From: Andrena cerasifolii
Taxonomy: Eukaryota > Arthropoda > Insecta > Hymenoptera > Andrenidae
NCBI RefSeq assembly: GCF_050908995.1
Contig: NC_135118.1
Coordinates: 3,162,001-3,226,000, forward strand
Direction: 5' to 3'
Length of the DNA stretch: 64,000 nucleotides
Below the pieces are notes generated by a model that did not search any database, was not told the origin of the DNA, and saw only the letters and a program-made list of their open reading frames with translations. Below are positions 11,816 through 24,026 of the stretch, one piece after another (the stretch's first letter is position 1; every line of letters begins with the position of its first letter). Position numbers and translations under genes: made by a program.

Positions 11816-13053
11816 AGGGATGTTCGGTTACCCATTTTTTTTTAAACTGTGCAGGTTTGTGGAGGACTGCAATAGAAGTATCAGGCAATTTTTCGTTTGT
11901 GCCCATTTTCGGTTCTTCAGAGTGAAAACATCCCCTAAAAGTTAATTAGAGTTTTCCTATTTTCCAGTGTATCTTGAAAACTATGGCGGATATAAAAAAA
12001 TTATTAAAAAGAAAATGTAATGGATTTTAAGCTCTATAAAAATATGTAATCGAATTGTTTATAACTTGTGGTGGGGAACATTTTACTGTTTGAATTACAA
12101 AATTTAAACAATTTGATTAGACAGTTTTGTAGAGTATAAAAAGCCGTTAAGTTTTCATTATAATCATTTTTTTACATCTACTACAGTTTTCAAAATATTC
12201 AGGAAAGTAGGAAATCAAATCATACATTAACATTTCAGGGGAGGTTCTGGTCTAAAAGTCGATTTTTTTTATTTCATTTTTCGAATGTTCAACATTTTAG
12301 GAATACGTGTTTAGAAGGATTTTTGGAAATTCGTAAAATTCCCGAAGTTATAGGCATTTAAATCTTTAAACGCGTTTTTCTTGAAACAGTGTTTTCAAGA
12401 CGGTGGGACCTGTATCTCCAAAAGTTATTATCCGATTAGACTGAAACTTTTTTTATTTTGAAGATTATTCTTTTGGCTAGGGGGGAGGGACTAAAAAATT
12501 ACAAAAAGTTGAAAATTTATAATTTTTAAGGGCGTTGAAAAGACGAAAAATACAGGGAAAAGTGATTTCAAACGTGAAGTGTCGTTATTTTCTAAAAAAA
12601 TGTAATTTTTGTAATTTTTTTTAGTTCTCCCCCCTAGCCAGAAGTATATTCTTCAAAATAAAAAAAGTTTCAGTCGAATCGGATAATAACTTTTGGAGAT
12701 ACAGGTCCCACCAATTTGGATCAATTTTTTACGCCTTAACTTTAACGACTCCCCAGTGCCGTCTCCAATGATTAATTATAAAACAAAAAATATACTTCCG
12801 TAGCTTAAGATATCCTTAATACAATGCAGAAAGTCCCATTAAATTATATATAGCAGTTTTCCTGTAATTAATTCCCAAAGATCACCTATTTTGGGGAGCT
12901 CTAGACCGGAACCTCCCCTTAAGGGGTGTTTTTACCCTGCAGAACCGAAAGCGGGCACAAACGAAAAATGCCGTGGTACGTTCGTTGAGGACCTCTACAA
13001 ACCTGCACAGTTTAAAAAAATCGAAATGTTAAGCGGCACCGAACTTCCCTTTC
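11816..13053. mobile_element. Palindromic host element interrupted by a TTAA MITE
   Basis: The left arm 11816-11945 (CAAGGGATGTTCGG start, AAACTGTGCAGG box) pairs with the right arm 12923-13053. The end motif resembles CAAGGGAAGTTTGG of the element at 429. The TTAA element 12234-12922 is inserted directly beside the right arm. The 66-residue ORF at 12891-13091 is not a gene, because it runs through the junction. Confidence 0.55.
12234..12922. mobile_element. TTAA MITE (family 5, copy 1)
   Basis: The right end is GGAACCTCCCCTTAA at 12922. The left end is GGGGAGGTTCTGGTC preceded by TTCA, a one-base decay of TTAA. Members of the same family lie at 25391, 53443 and 62333; this copy and 62333 share orientation. 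Internal landmarks are GTGGGACCTGTATC, TATCCGATT and the GGGGGAGGGACTAAAAA tract. Confidence 0.8.
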
Positions 13054-13532
13054 AGCAAAGTAGAGAAGTTCTTAATAAACATACTTCCTAAGATTAATGT
13101 TGCTTCAGATGCAAATTACAATCTGCTCCTTCGATTCTGTCACCTCTAACACAAATGCACGACGAAGAGTAGCCTAATTGCTACTGATTATAACTTTTTA
13201 GGGTCAATGGTGCATTCATTAAGGGACAAGCAGCTTACATCATTTGATGGCGTATGATAAGTTAATAATCACTTAATTGCTGTTAAAGTGACATCATTTT
13301 ACCGCGATGCAGTCGTAGATTGGCAAAGATGAGTGCCAGAGATTGTGGCTATCTAGAAGCGTATCGTGGTACGGCCTATGCATATACACTGTCATTATTT
13401 CAAGCGTAGTAGAATAATGTCTGGGGAGATACATGTATGAGTCACGCTGAGGGAATGATAACACCTGGTGGTTGAAGTTCGGTTCGTTGCAATTATGATC
13501 TTGTACGACGACGAGGGCTTATTTGGTGTAAC
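13054..13532. other. Unique DNA, nothing recognised
   Basis: No gene, repeat or regulatory site could be supported here. Confidence 0.35.
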
Positions 13533-14000
13533 GCTACAACTGAACGCAATTCGTTCGTAATTGTCTCTTCGTGTTCTGGAACGCGAGTGGCTGTAGCTTT
13601 GAAGTTAAAGGAATTCTTCCTGAAAGCGTCGTTTGTATCGATTTTGGAATATATTTTAGCTAGCTTAGAAATTTCTCAGAAATCTCCTTAACAGGACAAA
13701 GTGGTGGTCCGATAAAACTAATCAATTGACTATTAGATACTAGGATATTACGACTTTGGAATATAATGTTTTAGGATATTACGATAATATCCTAGTATCT
13801 AATAGTCAATTGATTAGTTTTATTACCACTTTGTCCTGTTAAGGAGATTTCTGAGAAATTTCTAAGCTAGCTAAAACATCATACTCCAAAGTCGATACAA
13901 ACGACGCTTTCAGCAAGAATTCCTTTAACTTTAAAGCTACAGCCACTCGCGTTCCAGAACACGAAGAGACAATTACGAACGAATTGCGTTCAGTTGTAGC
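13533..14000. mobile_element. 468-bp near-perfect hairpin element
   Basis: Starts GCTACAACTGAACGC and ends in the exact complement. Arms of roughly 220 bp (13533-13755 and 13773-14000) pair with only a few mismatches and small indels, with a loop under about 25 bp. No obvious target duplication, and non-coding. This is probably a foldback MITE of unassigned superfamily. Confidence 0.7.
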
Positions 14001-15440
14001 TATTATCGCTCCAACTAATGAAATGGAATGCGAAAGTAATAACAGTGTTTACGTGCCTCGGAATTTCTAAGCATTTCAAGTTTTCGGAAAGGGGCTGAAA
14101 AGGGGCGGAAATGTAATTTTACTAAATTAAATAAATTTCCTAAAAATCTTGTTTCATTTAAGCATTAAAAACAATTGGAGTGCATAGGTCTTCTAAGTAA
14201 ATCGTATTTAATTTCATTGTTTCTTATTTCTATTTTTAAAACTTTTACCTTGTTTCCCAAATATATGATGATGAATACCAGAAGGTAACTATTCCCCTTA
14301 TCCAAAAGTTCGCTTGCCTGCAATGTCATGTCCCACAATCACCTTGGATAATTGAGGTTCTACTGTATTATTAGGTGTGCAAATAAATAATACACTATTT
14401 TTATATACATGTTAAAAAGTGATTTAAATCCCAAGTATTTAATCCTCATTTTGTAAAGTCAGTTAGAAAAAATAGAAACGAGTCAGTGTGAATATATTTT
14501 CAAAACAGTGTTAACAAAGATGGCTGCAAGTAAGCACTAAGCAGCATATTCGCCACTGCATTTTGTAGGAATTTTAGCAGAGAAAGTCTGCTGCAAGAGC
14601 TTACGAAAGTGACTAGTGTTCGTAACGTACAAAGATTTCTTTTGCAGCGCGTTATACGGCATCAAACACTGAACATTTTGTCCATTTACGGTTTTCTTCT
14701 ACCTCGCACCGTTACAAAGTTATACTCGAAAAACGAAAAATCGCTGAAAATTTGGGGGCTGATTTCACCCTCTCAGAGTATTTTTCCGCAGAAAAAAAAT
14801 CGTTTCTTACATACTCCGACATGCTCTACAATCGTACGGAGTTTCGTTACAATCAGAATTTTCGGGTTCGATATGTTTCCTTGTAAGTTAGATCTTTTAT
14901 GGAGAGGTTTTAGAACACAACAGCAAAAGCATAAAATAATGATAAACCAAAAATAAAGTGCCTTCAAGTAGAAATAGGGGTTACAGCACACATTGAATTG
15001 TGAGGTTGTGATACTATAAGTGTGGTGAGTAGAAATGCGGACATGACGGTGATTCACTTGACCTTAAACCTACTCACCTATTTCCTACTTAAAAAAATTA
15101 AAAATAGTAAAAATATCTAAATCCAGAACACAATACAGTACCTGTTTTTGTTATTAAATAAGAACTTTTACTGCAAAAACTGTTTTCTGCCCAATTATCG
15201 AATACCAATAGTGACACTGTTCCTTAATCAGCACAACCAGCTAAAACACGATCGAAAAATCATGAGTCTCCCGTTTTAAAAGTTTTTTTGCGTATGCTGC
15301 ACTTTGGTTAGCCCCAAGTTCGCGCAACACTCGCGTAAATGTTTAAATAATTTAGAATTATTTTGTTGTAACTATAGTACATACTTAACGCTTATAATAA
15401 CAAGAAAAATATGAAATGAGCTGAAATGGAGACATTAGCA
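14001..15440. other. AT-rich DNA, no gene recognised
   Basis: Contains a GGGGGCTGATTTCACCC motif near 14754 like those in the elements at 429 and 58598, so an older repeat may be present. The boundaries could not be found. Confidence 0.3.
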
Positions 15441-16082
15441 GAAATTGGAACATTTACCTTATCTATCTTTAAGAAGCTTCTATTTTGTTTGCAATCAGAT
15501 GACTGTGATAGGTGCTACACATCCCACCGACAGGAGTTACATCGCCGAAGGAGAGGACAAGATTCCACATAAATTAATAAATATTAAGAAGGATCGACTT
15601 AAAAAAAAAAATTCTGCAAGTTTAAAGATGCCTCCTTATATCCTGAAAGAGTTTAGCCAATATGACATGTGTCATTTCGGCGCAAACCTCTGATATATTC
15701 GGTAAAAATTCGAGATTTTCATAAGAAAAATTAAGAAGTCACCGGATTTTTTTATGAAAATCTCGAATTTTTACGGACCATATCAGAGGTTTGCGCCGAA
15801 ATGACACATGTTCTACACATCCTGTATTTTTTTCCCAAGTCGATTTGAACCTCAATTCGCTCGCAATCAGGAAAAAATGAAGAGAAAAAAATATTCGAGA
15901 AAAACGCATTTAAAGTTTCTGGGCAAAGGCGACGCTATAGGTTGCCGTCTGACGTTTTTAGCTGCCAAATCTACAATTCTGCAAATTTTACTATAAACCA
16001 AGCGGCATTGTATTCAGAAAAGATAGTACTTTCGGAAAATGCAATTAAAAAAATCGATTTTTCGACTGCCTAGTCCCCTTAA
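15441..16082. mobile_element. Composite TTAA element, right end family 2
   Basis: The right end is CTGCCTAGTCCCCTTAA at 16079-16082. The right half (15741-16082) matches 10340-10665. The left part (about 15461-15660) instead matches 49400-49600 of the family 6 element at 48949. Within it, 15656-15722 and 15753-15812 form a hairpin. No left TTAA terminus was identified. Confidence 0.6.
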
Positions 16083-16708
16083 GAGAATATACTGGATTTT
16101 TTATTTCTACACTAATTAGTACAATAACTCAGGCTCCACATTTTCTATTGAGGTCCACGGTGGCTCGTGTGCACCGTCCTCAACTCTTTCCTCTTCCCCG
16201 TCCCTCATCCCGTTCTTGTCGCAATATTTGCATTGTCCCAGTGTAGTTTCGAGTGCGGGGGTGGCTCATCCACTGGCCCCCCTCCCGTTCCGCTCGAAGG
16301 CGAGTCGGTGAGCGAACCACCCCCTCCGTAAATCCATTTATTTATTTATTTATGTGGCACCGGGAGCTCGCGACCGGATGGCCGTGGGGACGCGAGGGGC
16401 TTATGGGGAGGCATGCATCGAGCCGGGATTCCCGTGGGACCGGCGTTACGGGATGGGGGAAGATCGCAAAAGTCACGGAGAACGGGACGGCCATTCCGTG
16501 TAGGCTGATGCCACGCGAAGTAAATTCTCCGGAGGCAACGTGGGCTGAAACGAAAATGCTGTTGCGCCACTTAGACGGGAAAAGAACGGTCCCACCCTTT
16601 TCTCTATTATTCCTCACGACGGGGACGTTCCTCTTTTTCGCGTCTGATTTTTATACGCTTTCAAGCGGGGAATATTTAATGACCTTCTGCGCCATCGACC
16701 GCGCGGCG
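16083..16708. other. GC-rich unique patch with short TTTA repeat
   Basis: GC-rich on both sides of a short TTTA tract at about 16336-16352. ORFs are open in several frames because of base composition; none resembles a known protein. Confidence 0.4.
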
Positions 16709-16970
16709 CACGGTGGGAAAATTTTGCGATTTTATGGCCAAAACTACAGAAATGAAATGTTAGTTTTTTCAAATTTAATACAAATGTCAATTGAAGAACT
16801 ATATCCATTTTCGTGGCCGAAACCTCAAAACTTATTTTTAAAATATAAAATTCGACACTTTTACGTTCTAATGTATGTGAAACTAAATTATCCGAAAAAC
16901 AGCGCTTACAAAAATTACGAACGAGAAAGATTTTTTTATTATTTATATTTATACACTTTTTTCTTTGTTA
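16709..16970 (+). mobile_element. Transib-like element fragment
   Basis: Begins with CACGGTGGGAAAATTTTGCG, preceded by CGGCG. About 260 bp match the reverse complement of 60660-60927, the right half of an intact Transib-like element. No matching second end is seen before the Penelope fragment at 17147, so the copy is truncated. The 258-residue ORF crossing this junction is chance. Confidence 0.6.
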
Positions 16971-17146
16971 GAGCATGCCTCTACTACAGTGCAGCAGGGC
17001 ATAGCAGAAGGGTTAACAAACGTACATAATACAAACAATCAAACAGAGGATCGAAGCTGAATAAAATCGTTTAAAAAAGAATAAAAAGGATTGTAATGTA
17101 TAACATGTGAACCACGTGTGTTTTGAGATCTATCATCCCTTATTAG

Positions 17147-17661
17147 TTGAAAAACGTAAGGAAGAAAAAACTAAAAAAACTGGACCGATTAGTTGAAAAA
17201 ATACGGTGGTCATACGTTTTATTAACAACATTTCAAACGATATCAAAAGAATTTTCAGAAAAGCAGGAATTCATACCATTTTCAAATTACCATTTTATAC
17301 TAAACGCCTATTTCCCCCAATCAATGATAAAATATCGTTACTTAAAAATTCTAACATAGTTTACTCAATCCCTTGCATGAGTTGTAAGCAAGTTTACATT
17401 GGGCAGACATCCAGATTGTTGGAGAAACGTATTTATGAACATAAGAAGAATATTTTTTCACCTCCCCTCCAACACACTGCTTTAACTAAACACTCAATAG
17501 AGTTCGATCATAGATTTGACTACGACAACGTCAAGGTCGTTGATAAAGAGACAAAATTAAATCAGAGAATTCTATTAGAAACATTGCATATGATTAAACA
17601 ACCCTGCGTAAATCTTAGGTATGAAACACCTAAAATACAAGACTATTACGCACCTTATTGA
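17147..17661 (+). pseudogene. Penelope-like retroelement, GIY-YIG endonuclease remnant
   Basis: The C-terminal part of a Penelope-like element protein. In the frame from 17206, the nuclease domain runs from about residue 50 to 135. It shows IVY (51-53), YIG (64-66), the active-site arginine in LLEKRIYEH (R75) and a candidate catalytic glutamate in RILLETL (E125). The CxxC pair (C57, C60) is typical of Penelope endonucleases. The stop is at 17661. The upstream linker is frameshifted (17147-17205 reads in another frame) and no reverse transcriptase is present, so this is a dead 5'-truncated copy. Family membership is clear from the motifs; the subfamily is not. Confidence 0.85.
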
Positions 17662-17701
17662 TGGAATAAGGCCGAATGATAAGGTTCTAGCAAGCATCCC
17701 T

Positions 17702-18455
17702 TTAAGGGGTTATGCCTAGTCAGGCGGTCGAAAAGAGGCGAATATTTGTGATTTTTTTTTGAAGAAGCGGAAGCGTATAATTTTACAAAACTTTTTGCGT
17801 TTAAAAGAGCAACATTTAAAGAACATTTGGTATTTTTTTCGTAGAAAAATATTTACGTTTATAATAAAATAAAATGCGACATCCAAGAAGCATTTTTAAA
17901 AATTTGCTTTCGCGGTGAGCGCTGCCATTCGGAACCAGATTATCTAAAATCAAAAAACAAAAAAGATTTCGTTAGTATATTAATGTATCCTCAGGTTGAC
18001 GGAAAGAATTTTCCGAAATATTAAATTAAAACAAAATGGCGGTTATTTAAAGTTGAAATCCTGCTTTTTCGTGCAAAAATTACGCGGAAATATCAGGATG
18101 TCAACTTTAAATAGCTGCCATGTTGTTTTAACTTAATATTTCGGAAAATTCTCTCTGTCAACCTAAGGATACATTAATATACTAACGAAATCTTTTTTGT
18201 TTTTTGATTTTAGATAATCTGGTTCCGAATGGCAATGCTCACCGCAAAACCAAATTTTTAAAAATGCTTCTTGGATGTCGCATGTTATTTGATTATAAAC
18301 GTAAATATTTTTCTATGAAAAAATTACCAAATGTTCTTTAAATGTTGCTCTTTTAAGCGCAAAAAGTTCTGTATAAATATACGCTTTCGCTTCTTCAAAA
18401 AAAATTCACAAATAATCGCCTCTTTTCGACCGCCTGACTAGGCATAACCCCTTAA
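17702..18455. mobile_element. TTAA palindromic MITE (family 1-like)
   Basis: TTAAGGGGTTATGCCTAGTC at 17702 and its complement ending in TTAA at 18452-18455. Long arms meet near 18060. The terminal pattern (CTAGTCAGGCGGTCGAAAA) parallels the family 1 element at 4807. It lies 40 bp downstream of the Penelope stop codon. Confidence 0.9.
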
Positions 18456-19551
18456 CTAACTAGGAAACGTTCCCAATCCGAAAATTCGGATTTTAATGAA
18501 ACTTCGCGTGGATGTGAAGCACCTTGGAGTACGCAAGCAGGAATTTTTTGTTTCTGCAAAAATTTTCTCTGAAGGGGTGAAATCGGATGACTTTAAAGTC
18601 ATCGCATTTTTTTAATACCCATAACATTGTAACAGTGCGAACTACAACAAAACTTTTTAAATATAAATATACAAATAAATTATATTAAAGAACCGGAAAA
18701 AACACCATAACTTTAAGGGCTGATTTATAACTTTTGTATTTCTGTACATCCCTTTTTTAAATTTCATTTTTACCGAGGCTAGTCCAAGTTACAGTAAAAA
18801 AGTGGTCGACACTGTGCGCCACTTCTCTATTTACTGCGAATGATTTGTAACAAATTTATGTCACGAATATCACCAAGGAGGCCACCTCCATTTATTCAAA
18901 ATTCAATGCAACGACGATGTGCCACTTTTTAAGTTCAGCGGATTTATGTCAGATTAATGTAATGAATATTTTGCATAAAGGCAAAATTCTGGATATCTTG
19001 ACGGGGCGTTTCTCAGAAACTTCAATGTAATGAAAATGGTCGAGGCTATTGAAACCGTCTGTTCGATGGAACTGTATATCAGAAAAAGAAGGAAACTGTA
19101 TTCTCCAGAGGCAATAGGTATTGAAACGAAAGCGATGTTACGTCGTCTATCCAGGAAATTCTCTTTCCTTATATCATTGACGACTGTTCAGCTTTTACGG
19201 TTCATACTGTCAAGCTTTTTATGGTTTGAATGTTTAAAGAGACAGCTTATATAAGCTTCGCGCCGTTGTATTGCAGACATCTAGACATTTCTGCGTGTTG
19301 ATTTCTACGACTGCGAAAAAACTGTTTTTGTTGAATACTAAAATAATCTGCACACTTTTAAAAATCGATACTTCTATTCAACAGAATATCTATACCAATA
19401 CAGTCATGCCTGTATTATTACAAATATTATTACATAAAATAATTCATTACTCCTTTCACAAACTTGAAGTGGAATTTACATTATTTTCGACTGGGAAAAA
19501 TTTCAAACACAAAGATGTGTAACTTATATTTGCAAGCTTGTAATTGTAATT
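18456..19551. other. AT-rich DNA, no gene recognised
   Basis: Contains a GGGGTGAAATC motif near 18576 recalling the CAAGGR-ended elements. No boundaries or coding sequence found. Confidence 0.3.
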
Positions 19552-19839
19552 TTAACCCTTAACTGGTATCTTGGGGTCGCTCATAACCCCAGGCACGGAA
19601 AGTTCGCTGCAAAATTTTTGGCTGTCTAAGCTTGTAAACTGTTTTTCTAATTAATTTTATAATAATAGTTTAACTTTCTAGGTTTCTATTATTTCACACA
19701 TTACCTAAGAACAAAATATTCATAGAGGTTGATTCGGGGTCGACTTTACAAATATCTGTGTCCTTTTTTATTTGGGGTCTGCCACGACCCCAGTATACCA
19801 GCCACGTTTGCCAAAAACAGTATACCAGTTAAGGGTTAA
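19552..19839. mobile_element. piggyBac-like MITE
   Basis: TTAA duplications at 19552-19555 and 19836-19839 flank CCCTTAACTGGTAT and its complement. TTAA followed by CCC is the classical piggyBac arrangement. Sub-terminal GGGGTCG and CGACCCC boxes add to the inverted repeat. 288 bp with TSDs, non-coding. Confidence 0.8.
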
Positions 19840-20472
19840 GAGAATTCGATAATATGAAAGCTTGTTATTTTAAAATCTTTTCCCAAGCGTTATCAATTTA
19901 TTCTCCCTCTTTCATATATACCACTTTAAATCGTATATAGCTACAATGATAAAATACATTTTCCACGCATTTTCAATAAATAACAATATAAATGGCGCTG
20001 AATGCAAGTGGATAACACCCACCGTTGAATTCTATCCGCTATGAATCTATATCCTTTATTTACGAACCTATAAAACTGTCAAATTTTTATTTTCAGTCGT
20101 AGGTATGTTTTTGATGTAACAATTTATGTTCGAACTATTTACCTTCATTTTACTATAAAGCAAGGTTTAAAAATGTATTTAGTTGTGCATCCTCCACGTC
20201 GCTGCTTTGAACATATTGAGCTGTTAACATCTATTTAAATAGGAGAGTTAAAAGTGCACATTACTGCAGACCTAAGTTGGAAGTTTCAAATGAAAAATTC
20301 GTCACCAGATTCCTCAATAATACAGTGGCGGACAAAAATACTTTAACAGCAGAAAGCTGGGAAAAACTGTATGTAACTATATCCCTGTGTATGTCGCATA
20401 AGGTCAGGGTACTTCCCAGAATAGAGAAGTAATACCACCACCATAAGTGAAGTCTAATATTAGTCACTCGAG
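19840..20472. other. AT-rich DNA, nothing recognised
   Basis: No gene or repeat boundaries supported. Confidence 0.3.
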
Positions 20473-20665
20473 TTATTGCATATAACTTTAGAAGCAGAGT
20501 TTATCTATTATTTAAGTAATGTAAAATATCGTTCATAATTTTATCCTGTATAATTTGAATATTAGAGTTTACTTATTACGTAAGAAAATTGATTTATCAC
20601 ACATAATTTTAATACTCGATTTTAGTTATTTATGTACGTAAGTTATTTGTTGAATCACAGACAAT
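20473..20665. repeat. Degenerate tandem repeat, about 60-bp unit
   Basis: Three loosely matching units contain ATAATTTNAATA, TTAnTTATT and GTAAG blocks at 20473, 20548 and 20600. Divergence is high, so the call is tentative. Confidence 0.3.
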
Positions 20666-21385
20666 TTTCATTAAAAATTCTATTGATTATCTTGACACTA
20701 CAGGGGTATTCTTTGAATACTCTGGCTGTATAAAAGTATAAAAATATCATTCTGAAATTTTATTTTGACCACTATTACGCAACAAGCTGTAATTAACACT
20801 TTTCGTGGCGTCGGCGTATTTTCATCCCGAGGGATTTTGTACGGGGGAGTTCTCAAATGTTTACGTTGAAAATTAACCCAATTTCTTGCTAGCTTCGTAG
20901 ATCTTTGCCTTAATGATCTTTCTCTCGCGTAGCAGCCGATCCTTCAACGAGTTATCTATATATGTAGATAGTAATGAAAATTGTAATTTCTACATCTCTA
21001 CTATATCTTCGCCAGAGTATTACGAATAGATTAGCAAGATTTTTCTGCGAAAAATAAGTCTAAACTCGACCCCATTGGGACTACTTTTAATCATCCATGA
21101 CAATTGGTCCCCGGAATTTGGAAGCGATTCAAATTACGTGTAATTAAAAAAAACAAACAAATAACATCGTGTTTGTACTCATTTTCATCGGAAAAATTTC
21201 ACCTATTCATTGACAGTACTCTCGTGCTGATTTAACGCACAGTGTAGAAATTTAAGTTTCCAGTCCCTACTGTTGATCGTTCGAAGAGACTTCAATGACT
21301 CGGCAGGGAATTTTTCAGAACCTGCACCGCTCAAAGTGTTAATATTTTTTCTCACTAAAGCAGAAATAAGTTGAACCACGCTCAC
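20666..21385. other. Presumed intron downstream of the acyltransferase exon
   Basis: AT-rich DNA adjoining the splice donor of the exon, on its 3' side on the minus strand. No second exon recognised. Confidence 0.45.
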
Positions 21386-21577
21386 CCAATTAGTCATCTG
21401 TTGCCTGCGTTCCAGAAGCCGTTGCTGTAGCTTAGGCCCAGGCCCGGAAAGGAAGGCCCTCACCAAGCTCCGTGTTTTCTCCAGGTGATTCGGAGCGACC
21501 ACCTCGACCTGGGTCAAATACTTCTGCATGGTTACTTCCAGCTCCGGAACCGGGAGGATCGGCAGGGTTTCTTCCTT
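21386..21577 (-). CDS. ChAT: Exon of choline/carnitine O-acyltransferase, probably choline acetyltransferase
   Basis: A 64-codon exon on the minus strand, phase 0 at both ends. A pyrimidine-rich acceptor (TTTCGCTTTACAG) precedes 21577 and a GTGAGC donor follows the TGG codon at 21386. It encodes LPILPVPELEVTMQKYL, then LLERRQQMTNW at its end, the N-terminal signature of the carnitine/choline acyltransferase family (LPxLPVPxLxxTxxxYL ... LLERxxxxxNW). Choline acetyltransferase makes acetylcholine from choline and acetyl-CoA in cholinergic neurons. The LLERRQQ-NW ending looks closer to ChAT than to carnitine acetyltransferase, but I cannot exclude the latter. The catalytic histidine lies in later exons not seen here. 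The gene runs toward lower coordinates, and both flanking introns must be long. Confidence 0.7.
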
Positions 21578-22496
21578 CTGTAAAGCGAAACGGAGGAAAT
21601 GGATGATTATTCAGACAAGAATCGATCGTTATGTTAATGCACCGCAGAGGAAATCGAGCGACTCAGACGGATATATCCGCTTAAAATGGCTCACGGTTGA
21701 TTTACAGCGTTGTTTAAAGGTTAATTGCCGGCGGGCTGACATTCACTAATAAGGATCGATCAATTCTGGGAGATAAGCGCGTCCATCCTGTTGAGTGACG
21801 GTGGAATATTTCAACAAACGGGACGCGAGTGTCGTGATTTACGAGTTTGATTAGAGCTGTTTTTTCCTCATTTATTATCCGTGGGAATGTAAGAAAGACT
21901 TGTGGACGAAGCGTTGAAAAAAAAAATAGAGTTTCTGTTAATAAAATGGAAAATACTGTTCTCTGATTGATTTCAAATTTGACTGATTCTTCGTACGGTG
22001 GTTCTTAATGAAACAGTCGAGGCACTATTTTACTTTTGAAAAGCCAGTGTAAAAAGGGAAAAAGTAATAAATATATACATGTATAAAAATTTTATTGCAA
22101 AATTTGTGGTTCAGTCTTATCTCGAAGGAAATTTCGACTAACATGGTTCGTAATGGAATTTCGAACAACGATATTAAATACTGTAAATATAGGAGTCTAT
22201 ATAGCTATAAATATCGCATCTCTTCGGTCTCATATTTTAATAAAAGTTATCTTTACTTCATCAATTTCAAGTAAAGAGAAGTCAGCGCGATACGATCGTA
22301 ATCCATCCAAGGATTCTCTCGCCAGCTTCAAAATGATTATTCTGTATATTCATAACAGAACCCTATCCCGTTGTCATCATTCAATCACTCTTCCTAATTT
22401 TATAACAAAGTTAGCCTTATAAGTAAAATGGATAGACAACCGGAACTGAACATACGGGAGGGTAGAAGAGAGAAAATGCTCGAGGGTTAAAGTAAG
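21578..22496. other. Presumed intron upstream of the exon
   Basis: Begins with the polypyrimidine tract and AG acceptor of the exon. Moderately GC-rich to about 21800, then AT-rich. No further exon recognised. Confidence 0.45.
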
Positions 22497-24026
22497 TTAA
22501 GGTACGTGTCCACTTGAGAGAACTCGCGCAACTTACTCTCGATACATACTCTCAAATTGTGTATCCACTTGAGAGCAATTGCGAAAAATTTTACTCTCAG
22601 GTAGGCGATAGAAAACTCGCCGAGAGCTTACTATCCGATAGAACTCTCAGAATCGTTTCCACTAGAAATTGGTCCGCGCCTACTATCTGCAGTTTCTCTC
22701 AGTTTCTTTTAAGCTACGAACGAAGTGAGGCTGTAATTATGGGTGTGCAAAAACTTAGTGCTTTGATTATTGCTTATAATATTTTAAAAAAGAGAAAGAA
22801 GCAACGTAGAAAGAGAAATTGCTGGGGGGATGAAATGAAATAGTTATATATTTTGAGTTGGATACAATAAATGGCGTACATAAAATGTGTCTCGCCACTC
22901 GGCTCGACGCAGACTGCCTCGGCCGCGCAGTTCTCCCGGCTAACCGCCGAGCAACACTTCTCTGGCAACGCCGTGCCTCGCAACTAGGGAATGCAACCAC
23001 GAGGATCCCGGCTGTTTTTTGTGTTCCATTTTTATATTTTTAAGTTGTTAATAAAGTAATTTACGTTTTAAAAAATTCTCGAAATTCTCGGGGTAAGTTA
23101 TAACATGATATATCAAATCCCGGGAGTTTTAGAATCCAAAACACAGCCGGGATCCCGGGATGGAATTCCCTACTCGCGCTGCGAGCCTACAGGTACGTGT
23201 CCACTTGAGAGAACTCGCGCAAGTTACTCTCGATAGTTACTTTCAAATTGTGTGTCAACTTGAGAGCAATTTCGAAAATTTTTACTCTAAGGTAGGCGAT
23301 AGAAAACTCGCCGAGAGCTTACTATCCGATAGAACTCACAGAACCGTGTCCACTAGAAATTGGTCCGCGCCTACTCTCTGCAGTTTCTCTCAGTTTCTTT
23401 TAAGCTACGAACGAAGTGAGGCCGTGATTATGGATGTGCAAAAACTTAGTGCTTTGATTATTGCTTAAAATATTTTAAAAAAGAGAAAGAAGCAACGTAG
23501 AAAGAGAAATTGCTGGGTGGATGAAATGAAATAGTTATACGTTCGGTATACAGGCTAACTATAGCTGACTGTCTCTTACTTAGTTATATGCTTCTTTGTA
23601 TCTAAAGGGTACGTCCCGTTAAATTAATAAATAAATAAATATATAAATAAATATATTTTGAGTTGGTTACAATAAATGGCGTACATAAAATGTGTCTCGC
23701 CACTCGGCTCGACGCAGACTGCCTCGGCCGCGCAGTTCTCCCGGCTAACCGTCTAACAACACTTCTCTGGCATCGCCGTGCCTTGCAACACCTATCTGGC
23801 AACCCTGTGTCTGCCGCCACGCGAGCCTACTAACATAACCCAGAAGACCTACTATCGCGACAGAACTCGCAGAATAAAAACCTCGAGAGCAAGTTGCAAG
23901 GTGTCCGCTGTCTGAGACTTGAACGTCGCTCTCCGACAATCATTCTCGGACGTAGTGTCCACTTGCGAGAAATACTCTCGAGAGCTTCTCGCGCGAGTTT
24001 TACTCTCAAGTGGGCACGTACCTTAA
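22497..24026. mobile_element. PIF/Harbinger-like element with internal duplication
   Basis: TTAAGGTACGTGTCCACTTG at the left and the complement (one mismatch) ending in TTAA at 24023-24026. Most of the interior is a direct duplication: 22501-22990 and 23191-23790 match, the second copy having an extra AT-rich insert (about 23545-23655). Each copy has a short frame beginning M-x-VQKLSALIIA. In the first copy this runs on into KKRKKQRRKRNCW before a stop, resembling the basic N-terminus of Harbinger-type transposases. In the second copy a stop follows directly. TIR and TSD fit PIF/Harbinger; the protein assignment is tentative. Confidence 0.6.

Noticed and set aside
16253..17029. Longest ORF in the window, 258 codons on the plus strand
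   Set aside because: It crosses from a GC-rich patch into a Transib-like fragment at 16709, its second half matches a non-coding repeat at 60660-60927, and no family resemblance is seen.
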